Notes: generated by a model from the sequence alone, not told the origin. DNA of 64,000 nt from Serinicoccus marinus DSM 15273 (GCF_008386315.1 NZ_CP043808.1:2728001-2792000); one strand, 5' to 3'. Positions 36,854 to 46,445 are shown, numbered from the stretch's first letter. Numbers and translations: made by a program.

Positions 36854-38001
36854 GCGTGGCTCCCCTCGGTGGCGCCGCCCTCGTCGCCCGCGGCGGCCTC
36901 GTCGAGGACCACCACGCTGCGCAGCACCTCGCCGCCGTGCATCTTGTCGAAGGCGGCCTCGACGTCACCGAGCCCGATCGTCTCGGTGACGAAGGCGTCG
37001 AGGTCGAAGCGGCCCTGGCGATAGAGGTCGATGAGCATGGGGAAGTCGCGGCTGGGCAGGCAGTCGCCGTACCAGCTCGACTTCAGCGCTCCACCGCGGC
37101 CGAAGACGTCGAGCAGCGGCAGCGTGACCTCCATCTCGGGGGTCGGCACGCCGACGAGCACGACGGTGCCGGCCAGGTCGCGGGCGTAGAACGCCTGCCG
37201 GTAGGTCTCCGGGCGCCCCACCGCGTCGACGACCACGTCGGCGCCGTTGCCGCCGGTGAGCTCCTGGATCGCCTCGACCGCATCCTGGTCCTTGCTGTTG
37301 ACGGTATGCGTCGCGCCGAACCCTCGGGCGGTCTCGAGCTTGCGGTCGTCCACGTCGACGGCGATGACGGTCGTCGCACCCGCGAGCGCCGCCCCCGCGA
37401 TCGCCGCGTCACCCACGCCACCGCACCCGATGACGGCGACCGAGTCGCCGCGGGTCACGCCGCCGGTGTTGACCGCCGCGCCGAAGCCGGCCATGACCCC
37501 GCAGCCGAGCAGGCCGGCCGCGACCGCCGAGGCCTCCCGGTCGACCTTGGTGCACTGGCCGGCGTGCACCAGGGTCTTCTCCGCGAAGGCGCCGATGCCG
37601 AGGGCCGGGCTCAACTCGGTGCCGGCCATCTCGTCGCCCTCGGCGAGCGTCATCTTCTGGCTCGCGTTGTGCGTGGCGAAGCAGTACCACGGCTTCCCCT
37701 TGGCGCAGGCGCGGCACTGGCCGCAGACCGCGCGCCAGTTGAGGATGACGAAGTCTCCCGGCTCCACCTCGGTGACGCCCTCGCCGACCGCCTCGACCGT
37801 GCCGGCCGCCTCGTGGCCGAGCAGGAACGGGAACTCGTCGTTGATGCCGCCCTCACGGTAGTGCAGGTCGGTGTGGCACACGCCGCACGCCTCGACCTTC
37901 ACCACCGCCTCGCCCGGCCCGGGGTCGGGCACGACGATGTCGACGACCTCCACGTCGACGCCCTTGCTGCGGGCGATGACGCCCTTGACGGTCTGCGGCA
38001 C
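36850..38001 (-). CDS. mscR: Mycothiol-dependent formaldehyde dehydrogenase / S-nitrosomycothiol reductase
   Basis: This encodes 383 residues of a zinc-dependent medium-chain alcohol dehydrogenase. The catalytic zinc motif is in [15 protein letters not shown] and LGHEAAG, the structural zinc cluster in [15 protein letters not shown], and the NAD site in [15 protein letters not shown]. The [18 protein letters not shown] C-terminal block fits class III mycothiol enzymes. It oxidises S-hydroxymethylmycothiol and reduces S-nitrosomycothiol with NAD(H). The GTG at 38001 has GAGGAG five bases upstream. The following MBL gene overlaps it by 4 bp. Confidence 0.88.
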   Translation of the reverse strand: MPQTVKGVIARSKGVDVEVVDIVVPDPGPGEAVVKVEACGVCHTDLHYREGGINDEFPFLLGHEAAGTVEAVGEGVTEVEPGDFVILNWRAVCGQCRACAKGKPWYCFATHNASQKMTLAEGDEMAGTELSPALGIGAFAEKTLVHAGQCTKVDREASAVAAGLLGCGVMAGFGAAVNTGGVTRGDSVAVIGCGGVGDAAIAGAALAGATTVIAVDVDDRKLETARGFGATHTVNSKDQDAVEAIQELTGGNGADVVVDAVGRPETYRQAFYARDLAGTVVLVGVPTPEMEVTLPLLDVFGRGGALKSSWYGDCLPSRDFPMLIDLYRQGRFDLDAFVTETIGLGDVEAAFDKMHGGEVLRSVVVLDEAAAGDEGGATEGSHA

Positions 38002-38108
38002 GGTGACTCCTCGGGGTTGACGACGCTGCTGGCGCCCACCGTATGCCGCAGCGCCCGCCCGCGCACCCGCGCCCCCCGGGGCCGACCACTCGCGCACCAC
38101 GTCACCCC

Positions 38109-38163
38109 CCAGCCGCCAGCCGCCAGCCGCCAGCCACCAGCCGCCAGCCGCCAGCCGCCAGCA
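38109..38163. repeat. Heptanucleotide tandem repeat (CAGCCGC)n
   Basis: About eight units of the 7-bp word CAGCCGC run in tandem with one variant unit (CAGCCAC). It lies in the 341-bp gap between mscR and the AbiEi-like gene. Such arrays are prone to slippage and could vary in copy number between strains. Confidence 0.85.
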
Positions 38164-38189
38164 TGCATACCTCGCCTGCCCGCCCCATC

Positions 38190-38289
38190 GCACCCTTGTG
38201 CGTCCGCTCGTGCGGATCTTGGTGTCCCAGGGGTGCTTCTGGGCACGCTCGTGTCGCACGGTCCTGCACGAGTGCGCGCACAAGGGTGC
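38190..38289. repeat. 100-bp imperfect palindrome upstream of the AbiEi-like gene
   Basis: Outer arms GCACCCTTGTGC (38190-38201) and GCACAAGGGTGC (38278-38289) are perfect complements. Between them lie further pairs based on CTCGTG/CACGAG and GTGC/GCAC. Related sequence recurs on the other side of the gene at about 39385-39470. With the heptamer array it fills the 341-bp gap at 38002-38342. Confidence 0.7.
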
Positions 38290-38342
38290 TCTGTCCACAG
38301 GCCCGGAGCGAGCGCCGGGCCGTTCGCGCCACCCTGGGACGT

Positions 38343-39308
38343 ATGCCCACGGACGAGCCCGCGTTCCCCACGATCCCCGGCCAGCAGGGGCTGGCGACCC
38401 ATGCCCAGCTCCTGGACGCGGGGTGGACCACCCCACAGATCCGGCACCGGCGCTCGACGACGTGGCAGACCGCCTACCCCCAGGTCATCGCCGCCCACCG
38501 GGGCCCGCTCGACCCGCCGACCATGCTCGCTGCCGCAGCCCTCTGGGCCGGTGACCGTGCGGTGCTGACAGGGCTGATGGCGCTGCGCGAATGGGGCCTG
38601 ACGACACCACACCCCCGACGCGCCTACTTCCTGGCGCCGGCGTCCGCGCGCAGCCGGCGGCACGGCGACCTCGAGGTCGTGCGGACCTCCCGACCCGTCC
38701 CCGTGGCCAGTCGCCACGGCGTGGTCGCCATCACGGGCGCGGCACGCTCCCTGACAGAGGCCTCGGCCCGCGAGCCCGTGTCTCCCGACGACCTCGAGGC
38801 CCTGGCGATCTCGATCCTGCAGCGCAGGCTGGCCACCCCGCACGAGCTCGACCTCGAGCTGTGGCACCGTCCGCGACGCGAGGTGGAGGCCGCGCGCCGT
38901 GGCCTGGACGCCTTCCGGGACGGCGCCTGGTCGCGGCCCGAAGCGGCGCTGCGACAGGTCTGGGACGGTCGGCCGGACCTGCCGCCGCTCCAGACCAACA
39001 TCGGCCTGGAGCAGATGTCGTCCGGCCAGTACCTCGGGTGCCCTGACGGCTACGCCGCGGCACTGGGGATGGTGATCCAGGTCCACTCCCGGCAGCACCA
39101 CCAGGGCATCGACGACCGCGGCGGCGACCGCTGGGCCCAGACCGTGGAGAAGGACGGCGCGATGGTCAGCGCCGGGCTGCGGGTGCTGGGGGTGACTCCG
39201 TGGACGCTCTACCGGCGACCGAGCAGCTTCCTGAGCCGGGTGGACGCCCTGGTCCGGCTCGGCCCGCCGGCGCCGCCGCCGCAGGTCCGCGTCGTCCCAC
39301 CGCGCTGA
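38343..39308 (+). CDS. AbiEi-like winged-helix protein with DUF559/Vsr-type C-terminal domain
   Basis: This encodes 321 residues. The N-terminus [21 protein letters not shown] is the winged-helix domain of AbiEi-type antitoxins, and the C-terminus [28 protein letters not shown] with LGVTPW resembles DUF559 endonuclease-like domains, with the usual acid residues partly replaced. These proteins are common singletons in Micrococcales. An AbiEii toxin partner is not adjacent, so a toxin-antitoxin role cannot be claimed. The ATG lies seven bases after CACCCT, a weak leaderless start. Both sides carry related repeats, which suggests the gene travels as a unit. Confidence 0.72.
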   Translation: MPTDEPAFPTIPGQQGLATHAQLLDAGWTTPQIRHRRSTTWQTAYPQVIAAHRGPLDPPTMLAAAALWAGDRAVLTGLMALREWGLTTPHPRRAYFLAPASARSRRHGDLEVVRTSRPVPVASRHGVVAITGAARSLTEASAREPVSPDDLEALAISILQRRLATPHELDLELWHRPRREVEAARRGLDAFRDGAWSRPEAALRQVWDGRPDLPPLQTNIGLEQMSSGQYLGCPDGYAAALGMVIQVHSRQHHQGIDDRGGDRWAQTVEKDGAMVSAGLRVLGVTPWTLYRRPSSFLSRVDALVRLGPPAPPPQVRVVPPR

Positions 39309-39799
39309 CCGCCGCCCCCTCCCTACCCTGGTGCGCTGACGATGGGCCCATACCTACCCTGATGCGCTGACCGTGGGCCCATCCCCACCCTTGTGCATCG
39401 GCGTGCGTCCCACGCGTGCTCCTGGGCACACCTGAGACACCAGCGCAGGCACAGCCAGCCGCACAAGCGTGCCGAGCGGCAGACCGCCGTCGACGGCATA
39501 CAGTCTCCGGTGTGACCCAGGCTTCCCGCCGACCGGCGCGCGCGGAGGGGTTCGAGGCGCCTGGCCCGGACGAGGAGCACGAGGTGGTCCGCACCGGCTG
39601 AGCCGGGAACCGGCAGACCGGACGTCCGGGCCGCCGCGCGACTGGGAGCCGGTTCGTCCGCTGCGAGCCGGTATGTCACCTGACTGCCTGTTCGAGGGGG
39701 CTCTCAGATGACATCGAGGCTGGTAGACGACGAGTCGGCTGCCGGTGGACGACGCGGCTGGCAGAGAAACCCCCGGCCGCGCGTGAGTCCGTCGGCCGG
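39309..39799. other. 491-bp intergenic region with 31-bp repeats downstream of the AbiEi-like gene
   Basis: CTACCCTGGTGCGCTGAC-type units start at 39323, 39354 and about 39385, a 31-bp period, and pass into a palindromic tract to about 39470 that resembles 38190-38289. A TACAGT box lies seven bases before a GTG at 39512 that opens a 29-codon frame ending at 39601; it may be a short leaderless gene or a remnant. The rest shows no gene. Confidence 0.6.
39323..39470. repeat. 31-bp-period repeats and palindrome downstream of the AbiEi-like gene
   Basis: Three units share (C)TACCCT-G-TGCGCTGAC and GGGCCCAT at a 31-bp period; the last merges into CACCCTTGTGCATC and ends with GCACAAGCGTGCC, paired in the same way as the palindrome upstream of the gene. 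The two flanks are similar but not identical. Confidence 0.65.
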
Positions 39800-40282
39800 T
39801 CAGCCCGGGACGACGAGAGCCGTCGCGAGGCAGGCCACACCCTCGCCGCGGCCGGTGAGCCCGAGCCCGTCGGTGGTGGTGGCGCTCACCGACACCGGCG
39901 CGCCACCCAGCGCGGCTGACATGGCGGCGGCCGCCTCCTCCCGGCGCGGCCCGACCTTGGGCCGGTTGCCGATCACCTGCACGGCGACGTTGCCGACGGC
40001 CCAGCCGTCCTGCTGCACGAGGCCGAGCACGTGCCCGAGCATCTGCCGCCCGCTCGCACCCGCCATCTCCGGCCGGCCGGTCCCGAAGACCGAGCCCAGG
40101 TCGCCCAGCCCGGCTGCCGAGAGCAGCGCGTCGCAGGCCGCGTGCGCGGCGACGTCCCCGTCGGAGTGCCCCTCGATGCCCCGCTCCCCCGGCCATTCCA
40201 GGCAGGCGAGCCACAGGGTCCGGTCGTCGGCGGCATACCCGTGCACGTCCACCCCGATCCCGGTGCGCGGCAGCGTGCTCAT
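39800..40282 (-). CDS. ispF: 2-C-methyl-D-erythritol 2,4-cyclodiphosphate synthase
   Basis: This encodes 160 residues, the family length. Metal and substrate motifs are intact: GIGVDVHGY (Asp and His), [17 protein letters not shown], and the C-terminal [18 protein letters not shown]. IspF closes the cyclodiphosphate in the MEP isoprenoid pathway. The ATG overlaps the stop of the ispD fusion gene (ATGA), so the two are coupled. Confidence 0.94.
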   Translation of the reverse strand: MSTLPRTGIGVDVHGYAADDRTLWLACLEWPGERGIEGHSDGDVAAHAACDALLSAAGLGDLGSVFGTGRPEMAGASGRQMLGHVLGLVQQDGWAVGNVAVQVIGNRPKVGPRREEAAAAMSAALGGAPVSVSATTTDGLGLTGRGEGVACLATALVVPG

Positions 40283-41512
40283 CGGCAGACCTCCTCGACC
40301 ATGGCCGCGGCGTCCGCCACGGACGTGACCCCGGTGTCGATCCGCAGCTCGGCCCCGGGCCACGGCCTCCACGCGCGCTCCTGGACCTGCCCCCAGGTGG
40401 GCAACCGGTGACCCTCGATCTCGCCCGCCCGCCCTCGACGCGGGACCGGTGGACCCCCTGGTCGGCGCAGACCAGCTCCACCCGCACGAGCCGCGACCCC
40501 GCCTCCTTCGCCAAGGTCTCCCAGGCCGCCCGCGCCTGCGGCGCCGCGTTGACCAGGTCGGCGACCACCCCCAGCCCGACGCGCAGCTGGTCGGCCGCGA
40601 GGGCGAGCGTCGCGGCATACCCCTGCGCGCCCAGCTCCTCCTCGGGCAGACCACCCCGCACGAGCGACTGCTCCACCGTGTCCACCCGTAGGTGCGCCGC
40701 GCCCGTCCGGCGGCACAGCTCGCGCGCCAGCGTCGTCTTCCCCACCCCCGGCAGCCCGGACAGCACGACGAGGCACGGCTCCCGCGACGCCTCGCCTTCG
40801 TCGTCGACCCACGCCGCGGCGACCGCCAGGTCCTCGGGCGTGGTGACCTTCATCGCGCGGGCGTGCCCGGGGACGACCACGACGTGCCCCCCGGCGGCCT
40901 CGACCATGCCCGCGTCGTCGGTATGCCGCCCCTCACCGGCAGCGTGCGCGTGCGCCCGGTCCAGGGTCTCGCGCAGGAAGCCTTGCGGGGTCTGCACGGC
41001 GCGCAGACCGGCGCGGTCAGGGGTGCCGGTCACGAGCTCGACGTCGCCGTGGGCGCGGACCGCCTTGACCGTGTCGGTCACCGGGAGCGCGGGCACGACG
41101 GCCGCGTGCCCGGCACGGACCGCGTGCACCACGCGGTCGAAGACCTCGGGAGGGGTGAAGGCACGGGCGGCGTCGTGCACCAGCACGATGCCGACGTCGC
41201 CGGGGAGGGCGCCGAGCCCGGCCCGCACGGAGGCGACCCGGTCCTCACCGCCGGCGACCACGTCCACCGTGACGTCGCCGGTCGGGACGTCCTGCAGCAC
41301 GGACCGCACCTGCGCCACACCGTCACCGTCGGGCGGCGCGACGACGACGAGGTGCCGCAGGACGGACGTGCGCAGCGCGCCCTCGAGCGCGCGGCAGACC
41401 AGCGGACGGGAGTGCGGGCGCGAGCCGACCGGCACGAGCGCCTTGGGTCGCCCCGCCCCGAGGCGAGCACCCTGGCCGGCAGCGACCAGGACGAGCCCGA
41501 CGTTCAGGAGGC
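40279..41512 (-). CDS. ispD: IspD cytidylyltransferase fused to a P-loop kinase-like domain, frame broken by one base
   Basis: Residues about 1-230 are 2-C-methyl-D-erythritol 4-phosphate cytidylyltransferase: [21 protein letters not shown] (CTP loop), [17 protein letters not shown] and AVQTPQGF. The frame continues without a break into a P-loop domain, [29 protein letters not shown], resembling AAA_33/zeta-type kinases, to about residue 410. A net loss of one base at about 40420-40440 shifts the last 45 codons ([16 protein letters not shown]). No standard start codon sits at the expected place: the likely first codon is CTG at 41512, overlapping the carD stop, or the start is itself affected by an error. 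The kinase substrate is unknown. Confidence 0.8.
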
Positions 41513-41986
41513 GAGGACCTCGTCGAGGGTGGCCTCCGCCGTGTCCTCGTTGGTCTTCTCGGCGAGCGCGAGCTCGCTGACGAGGATCTGGCGGGCCTTC
41601 GACAGCAGCCGCTTCTCCCCCGTGGACAGACCGCGGTCCTTCTCGCGGCGCCACAGGTCGCGGACGACCTCGGCCACCTTGATCACGTCACCGGAGGCGA
41701 GCTTCTCGAGGTTGGCCTTGTAGCGGCGCGACCAGTTGGTCGGCTCCTCGGTGTGCTCGGCCCGCAGCACCGCGAAGACCTTGTCCAGGCCCTCCTTGCC
41801 GACGACGTCGCGCACGCCGACCAGGTCGCAGTTGTCAGCGGGAACCTCGATCGTCAGATCGCCCTGGGCCACCTTGAGCTTGAGGTAGAGCTTCTCCTCG
41901 CCCTTGATGGTTCGTGTCTTCATCTCTTCAATGAGAGCGGCCCCGTGGTGGGGGTAGACAACCGTCTCTCCGACCTTGAACGTCAT
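41504..41986 (-). CDS. carD: CarD-family RNA polymerase-binding transcription regulator
   Basis: This encodes 160 residues. The N-terminal Tudor-like RNAP-interacting domain reads [20 protein letters not shown], and the C-terminal helical DNA-binding domain includes [17 protein letters not shown] and [18 protein letters not shown] with the tryptophan that wedges into promoter DNA. CarD stabilises open complexes, especially at rRNA promoters. The ATG at 41986 is at the family's usual N-terminus; longer frames are not conserved. It is followed at once by ispD and ispF, as in mycobacteria. Confidence 0.94.
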   Translation of the reverse strand: MTFKVGETVVYPHHGAALIEEMKTRTIKGEEKLYLKLKVAQGDLTIEVPADNCDLVGVRDVVGKEGLDKVFAVLRAEHTEEPTNWSRRYKANLEKLASGDVIKVAEVVRDLWRREKDRGLSTGEKRLLSKARQILVSELALAEKTNEDTAEATLDEVLAS

Positions 41987-42239
41987 CGTGGTAAAGCCCC
42001 TTTCGCGGACTCCAGGATACCACGCACCCGGGCGGCGCAAGAATCATCCGGATGATATTTCCGCTGGTCAGGGGCTTGACAACGACCAATCTCTGTGCAT
42101 CTGAGGGGCTGTGGGACACCCTCCGGGGTACGCCGCGGGCCGCTTTCCGAGGGTCCCGGCACACCTCTCTCCGAGCGGTGTCGTCGCAGGTGGCACGGCG
42201 CGCGGGGACCCGATCCGGGATGGGCGCTACGCTGGAGCC

Positions 42240-42791
42240 GTGACGACTGCACGCACCCCTCGCCCCACCCGCCGGACCGGCGCGCTCGTCGCCGCCGTCG
42301 CGGGTCTCGCCCTGGCCGGATGCTCGGTCAACTCCCCGACGACGACCAACATCGAGTATGCCCCCGCGGACGGCGTCGAGCTCGACGGCGAGGTCGTCGA
42401 CGTCCGCGACCTGCTCGTGGTCAGCCAGGGTGACGGCGCCCCCGCGGTGATCTCCGGCTCGGTCATCAACACCTCCGCGGAGCCGGTCACGGTCACGGTC
42501 TCGGTCGACGGGACCGACCTCACCCCCGAGGTCACGGTGGAGCCTGAGTCCTCGGCACGGCTGGACGACGTCGACCCGGACGGCTCGGATGGGCAGCGGC
42601 TCGTCCTGGACGCGCTGGAGTCGCCGGCCGGACAGAACGTCGAGATCCGCATGCAGGTCGAGGGCGGCGAGGCCCTGTCCACCATCGCCCCGGTGCTCCT
42701 GCCGCAGGGGCAGTACGCCCAGTTCGCCGACGACGCCGGCGGCACCGTCGAGCCCCCGGCCGAGCACGAGGAGGGCGAGGGCGACCACTGA
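42240..42791 (+). CDS. Small secreted lipoprotein, function unknown
   Basis: This encodes 183 residues. The signal peptide ends in the lipobox ALAGCS. The mature part has a beta-rich domain (RDLLVVSQGDGAPAVISG and SVDGTDLTPEVTVEPESS), resembling the DUF4352-like or copper-chaperone-like actinobacterial lipoproteins, and an acidic C-terminal tail. The GTG lies exactly six bases after TACGCT (42228-42233), a leaderless start. It is divergent from carD and convergent with phoU. No catalytic motif was seen. Confidence 0.7.
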   Translation: MTTARTPRPTRRTGALVAAVAGLALAGCSVNSPTTTNIEYAPADGVELDGEVVDVRDLLVVSQGDGAPAVISGSVINTSAEPVTVTVSVDGTDLTPEVTVEPESSARLDDVDPDGSDGQRLVLDALESPAGQNVEIRMQVEGGEALSTIAPVLLPQGQYAQFADDAGGTVEPPAEHEEGEGDH

Positions 42792-42827
42792 GGTCGACCC
42801 GGCCCCGCCGGCTCCCCCTCCGCTGGC

Positions 42828-43526
42828 TCAGGCCTCCCGCGGCACCCGCGCGGGGAAGCGCTCGTCGTCCCCGGGCAGCTGTTCGTCGTGCCACACCCCG
42901 GTGACGAGGTAGACCACGCGCAGCGCGATCGAGACGGCGTGGTCGGCATACCGCTCGTAGTAGCGGGAGAGCAGCGTCGCGTCCACGGTGACCTGCGTCG
43001 ACTGCGACCACGACGGGTCGAGCAGCGCCTGGAAGACCTCGCGGTGCAACCGGTCCATGGTGTCGTCGGCCTTCATCAGCTCGGCGGCGCCGTCGGCGTC
43101 CTTGCTGCCGATGATCTCTCCGGCCCGCAGCACCATCGCCTCGGCGGTGGTGGCCATCTCGGCGAAGAGCGGGCGCAGCCGCTCGGGCAGGGCGTGCGCC
43201 GGGTAGCGCAGCCGCGTCAGCTTGGCCACGTGCCGGGCCAGGTCGCCGCTGCGCTCCAGGTCCGAGCTCATGCGCAGGGCGGTGACCATCTGCCGCAGGT
43301 CGGTGGCGACCGGCTGCTGCCGGGCCAGGACGTCGATCGCGCGATTGTCCAGCTCGCGCCGCAGGGCGTCGATGAGCTGGTCGTCGGAGATGACCTCCTG
43401 GGCCAGGCCCAGGTCGGTCTCCATGAGCGACCTCGTCGCTCGCTGGAGGGCCGTCGCGGACAGCCGGCTCATCTCGACCAGCTGCTCGCTGATGAGGTCG
43501 AGCTCTTCGGTGAACGCGCTGCGCAT
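42828..43526 (-). CDS. phoU: PhoU phosphate-signalling regulator
   Basis: This encodes 232 residues with two three-helix PhoU repeats; the metal-binding blocks are ISDDQLIDALRRELDNRAI and MKADDTMDRLHREVF with SRYYERYADHAV near the end. PhoU passes the state of the phosphate transporter to the SenX3-type sensor and restrains it when phosphate is plentiful. The ATG at 43526 has GAGGAG five bases upstream. It is divergent from senX3, with a PHO-box-like repeat between them. Confidence 0.93.
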   Translation of the reverse strand: MRSAFTEELDLISEQLVEMSRLSATALQRATRSLMETDLGLAQEVISDDQLIDALRRELDNRAIDVLARQQPVATDLRQMVTALRMSSDLERSGDLARHVAKLTRLRYPAHALPERLRPLFAEMATTAEAMVLRAGEIIGSKDADGAAELMKADDTMDRLHREVFQALLDPSWSQSTQVTVDATLLSRYYERYADHAVSIALRVVYLVTGVWHDEQLPGDDERFPARVPREA

Positions 43527-43624
43527 GCATGCTCCTCGTCGGTCGTCCGTCGTGCGGGGTGGAAGTGGTGCTGCTTTCATTGTCGGCGCCCGGGCAGACG
43601 GCGGCACAGTGGGACGGTGGCAGG

Positions 43625-43657
43625 GGGACGTGAACGACGTGCGACCCGCAGATGAAC
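43625..43657 (-). promoter_or_regulatory. PHO-box-like direct repeats between phoU and senX3
   Basis: On the minus strand three 11-bp units read GTTCATCTGCG, GGTCGCACGTC and GTTCACGTCCC. The outer two match GTTCAYC-type PhoP/RegX3 half-sites at the required 22-bp spacing and the middle one is degenerate. It sits about 100 bp from both phoU and senX3 starts, so RegX3 autoregulation is likely. Confidence 0.55.
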
Positions 43658-43717
43658 AGTGACCCGCCAGGACACCGTGCGGGCACTGATGTGCACGAGG
43701 CGGTCCCCCGATGACCC

Positions 43718-43730
43718 TAGGCTGGTCACG
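43718..43730 (+). promoter_or_regulatory. Leaderless -10 element of senX3
   Basis: TAGGCT at 43718-43723 lies six bases before the GTG start at 43730, so transcription should begin at or next to the start codon. The same arrangement occurs at 42228, 48317, 53424, 54803, 27802 and 32223. Confidence 0.65.
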
Positions 43731-44986
43731 TGGAACCACTGACCGCAGGCCTGCTGGGCGCCGCGCTGGGCGTCGTCGCGGTGCTACTGCTGTGGTGGCT
43801 GCGGCGCGAGTGGCGGGCGGCCGGGGTGCCGGTCGAGCCCGCACCGGCGGTCGTGGTGCCGGAGGGCGTCAAGGAGGTCCTGTCGGTGCTGCGCTCGGGC
43901 GCCATCGTCGTGGACGGCTCGGCCCGGGTGCACGTGGCCACCGGGGCGGCGCTCGCCTTCGGCCTGGTGCGCGAGGAAAACCTGGTCAACGCTGCGCGGC
44001 TGCGCGAGCTGGTCGGCCAGGTGCTCGGCGAGCGGTCGGTGGCGGAGGCCGAGCTGGACATCGTCCGCGGCCCGCTGTCCTCGAGCCAGGTGCTGCTGGC
44101 GGTGCGGGTCGCGCCCCTCGCCGACGGGCTGGCGCTCATCCTCGTCGACGACCGCACCCAGGCCCGCCGGGTCGAGGCGGTGCGCCGCGACTTCGTCGTC
44201 AACGTCAGCCACGAGCTCAAGACCCCGGTCGGCGGCCTCGCGCTGCTCGCGGAGGCGGTGCTGGACGCCGCCGACGACCCGGAGGCGGTGCGCCGCTTCG
44301 CCGGCCGCATGACGACCGAGAGCGAGCGGCTCACCCGGCTGGTCGCCGAGATCGTCGACCTGTCCCGGCTCCAGGCCAACGACCTGCTGGCCGACATGGT
44401 CCTCGTCGACGTCGCCGCGTGCGCCGCGGAGGCGGTCGAGCAGACCCGGGTGGTCGCCGGTGACCGCACCGTCGTGGCCGCCCCCGCGGGCCGCCCCGAG
44501 GAGCTGCGGATCTACGGCGACCGCGAGCTGGTGACGACGGCGATCCGCAACCTGGTCACCAACGCGATCGCCTACTCCGAGGACAGCACCCGGGTGGGCG
44601 TCGTCACCCGCCGCACCCAGGACGTCGTCGAGGTGTCGGTCTCCGACCAGGGGCGCGGCATCTCGACCGAAGACCAGGAGCGCATCTTCGAGCGCTTCTA
44701 CCGCGTCGACCCGGCCCGCTCCCGCCGCACCGGCGGCACCGGGCTCGGGCTGTCCATCGTCAAGCACATCAGCGCCGGGCACGGTGGGTCGGTGTCGGTG
44801 TGGAGCGAGGAGGGGCAGGGCTCGACCTTCACCCTCCGCTTCCCCGCCGTCGACGACCCGCGCGCCCCCGGCTCCCCCGCCCCGCACCGCCAGGGCCGAC
44901 CGGCCCGGGTGCCCGACCCAGCCCACGGCGGGACCCCGCCGCCGACCGCCCTGGCCGCGACGCCCCGAGGAAAGGTGACCCGATGA
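43730..44986 (+). CDS. senX3: SenX3-type sensor histidine kinase
   Basis: This encodes 418 residues. A single N-terminal membrane helix (about 3-24) is followed by a PAS-like domain (about 45-140), the phosphoacceptor helix VVNVSHELKTPVGG with the catalytic His, and the ATPase domain (NLVTNAIAYS, SDQGRGIS, TGLGLSIV). A Pro-rich tail ends the protein. With PhoU it senses phosphate limitation and phosphorylates RegX3. The stop overlaps the regX3 start (ATGA). Confidence 0.92.
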   Translation: MEPLTAGLLGAALGVVAVLLLWWLRREWRAAGVPVEPAPAVVVPEGVKEVLSVLRSGAIVVDGSARVHVATGAALAFGLVREENLVNAARLRELVGQVLGERSVAEAELDIVRGPLSSSQVLLAVRVAPLADGLALILVDDRTQARRVEAVRRDFVVNVSHELKTPVGGLALLAEAVLDAADDPEAVRRFAGRMTTESERLTRLVAEIVDLSRLQANDLLADMVLVDVAACAAEAVEQTRVVAGDRTVVAAPAGRPEELRIYGDRELVTTAIRNLVTNAIAYSEDSTRVGVVTRRTQDVVEVSVSDQGRGISTEDQERIFERFYRVDPARSRRTGGTGLGLSIVKHISAGHGGSVSVWSEEGQGSTFTLRFPAVDDPRAPGSPAPHRQGRPARVPDPAHGGTPPPTALAATPRGKVTR

Positions 44987-45666
44987 CCCGGATCCTGGTG
45001 GTGGAGGACGAGGAGTCCTTCTCCGACCCGCTGTCCTACCTGCTCGAGAAGGAGGGGTATGACGTCACCGTCACCGAGTCCGGGACCGAGGGCCTGGCCG
45101 AGTTCGACCGCGGCGGCGCCGACCTGGTGCTGCTCGACCTCATGCTGCCCGGGATGTCCGGTGTGGACGTCTGCCGCGCGCTGCGGCAGCGCTCCAGCGT
45201 GCCGGTCATCATGCTCACCGCGAAGGACTCCGAGGTGGACAAGGTCGTCGGGCTCGAGCTCGGGGCGGACGACTACGTCACCAAGCCCTACTCCGGGCGG
45301 GAGCTGCTCGCCCGGATCAAGGCGGTCCTGCGCCGGCAGAGCGAACCCGAGGAGCTCATGCCGTCGACGGTCGAGTCGGGTCCGGTTCGGATGGACGTCG
45401 AGCGGCATACCGTGTCCGTCCACGGGGAGTCGGTGTCGTTGCCGCTCAAGGAGTTCGAGCTGCTGGAGATGCTGCTGCGCAACGCCGGCCGCGTCCTGAC
45501 CCGGGGCCAGCTCATCGACCGGATCTGGGGCAGCGACTACGTCGGCGACACCAAGACCCTCGACGTGCACGTCAAGCGGCTGCGGGCCAAGATCGAGCCG
45601 GACCCGTCGATTCCGCAGCACATCGTGACCGTGCGCGGGCTGGGCTACAAGTTCGAGACCAGCTGA
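44983..45666 (+). CDS. regX3: RegX3-type response regulator
   Basis: This encodes 227 residues, OmpR/PhoB subfamily. The receiver domain has the acid pair VVEDEE, phosphoacceptor Asp52 in LVLLDLMLPG, and Lys in VTKPYSGRELL. The C-terminal winged helix has LPLKEFELLEMLLRNAGRVL and the final KTLDVHVKRLRAKIEP helix. It activates phosphate-starvation genes and in actinobacteria binds GTTCA-type PHO boxes, one of which lies in this operon's promoter region. Confidence 0.94.
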   Translation: MTRILVVEDEESFSDPLSYLLEKEGYDVTVTESGTEGLAEFDRGGADLVLLDLMLPGMSGVDVCRALRQRSSVPVIMLTAKDSEVDKVVGLELGADDYVTKPYSGRELLARIKAVLRRQSEPEELMPSTVESGPVRMDVERHTVSVHGESVSLPLKEFELLEMLLRNAGRVLTRGQLIDRIWGSDYVGDTKTLDVHVKRLRAKIEPDPSIPQHIVTVRGLGYKFETS

Positions 45667-45679
45667 CCCGGGCGGCGTC

Positions 45680-46435
45680 CTACTTCTTGCCCTGATTGGC
45701 GACCTCGTGGATCGCCTCGGCCGCGGCGGCCGGGTCGAGGTAGCGCCCGCCGGGGGTGACCGGGGCGAGGTCGGCGTCGAGCTCGTAGAGCAGCGGGATG
45801 CCGGTGGGGATGTTGAGCCCGGCGATGTCCTCGTCGCTGATCCCGTCGAGGTGCTTGACCAGGGCCCGCAGGCTGTTGCCGTGCGCCGCGACCAGCACGG
45901 TCTGACCCTCGCGCAGGTCCGGCACGATGTCGCTGTCCCAGTAGGGCAGCATCCGGGCCACGACGTCCTTGAGGCACTCGGTGCGGGGCAGGTCGGCGCC
46001 GAGGTCGGCATACCGCGGGTCGCCCGCCTGGGAGAACTCGTCGTCGTCCTCGATGGGCGGCGGCGGGGTGTCGAAGCCGCGACGCCAGGCCATGAACTGC
46101 TCCTCGCCGTACTTGTCGCGCGTCTGCGCCTTGTTCAGCCCCTGCAGCGCGCCGTAGTGGCGCTCGTTGAGCCGCCAGTGCCGGTGGACCGGGATCCAGT
46201 GCCGGTCGGCGACGTCCAGCGCCGTGTTGGCGGTCGTGATGGCGCGCCGCAGCAGGGAGGTGTGCAGCACGTCCGGCAGCAGCCCCTCCTCCCGCAGCAG
46301 CTCGCCGGCGCGGCGCGCCTCCTCGTGCCCGTTCGGGGTCAGGTCGACGTCGACCCAGCCGGTGAAGAGGTTCTTCTCGTTCCACTGGCTCTCACCGTGG
46401 CGGAGCAGGATCAGGGTGTGTGCGGCCTCGCTCAT
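45680..46435 (-). CDS. gpmA: 2,3-bisphosphoglycerate-dependent phosphoglycerate mutase
   Basis: This encodes 251 residues. The phosphohistidine motif is [20 protein letters not shown], and [20 protein letters not shown] and [18 protein letters not shown] carry the other active-site residues. It interconverts 3- and 2-phosphoglycerate in glycolysis. The ATG follows TAGGGT by seven bases on the minus strand (leaderless). It is convergent with regX3 as part of the conserved mshA-YbjN-gpm-senX3-regX3 block. Confidence 0.95.
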   Translation of the reverse strand: MSEAAHTLILLRHGESQWNEKNLFTGWVDVDLTPNGHEEARRAGELLREEGLLPDVLHTSLLRRAITTANTALDVADRHWIPVHRHWRLNERHYGALQGLNKAQTRDKYGEEQFMAWRRGFDTPPPPIEDDDEFSQAGDPRYADLGADLPRTECLKDVVARMLPYWDSDIVPDLREGQTVLVAAHGNSLRALVKHLDGISDEDIAGLNIPTGIPLLYELDADLAPVTPGGRYLDPAAAAEAIHEVANQGKK

Positions 46436-46445
46436 GGCGCCCACC

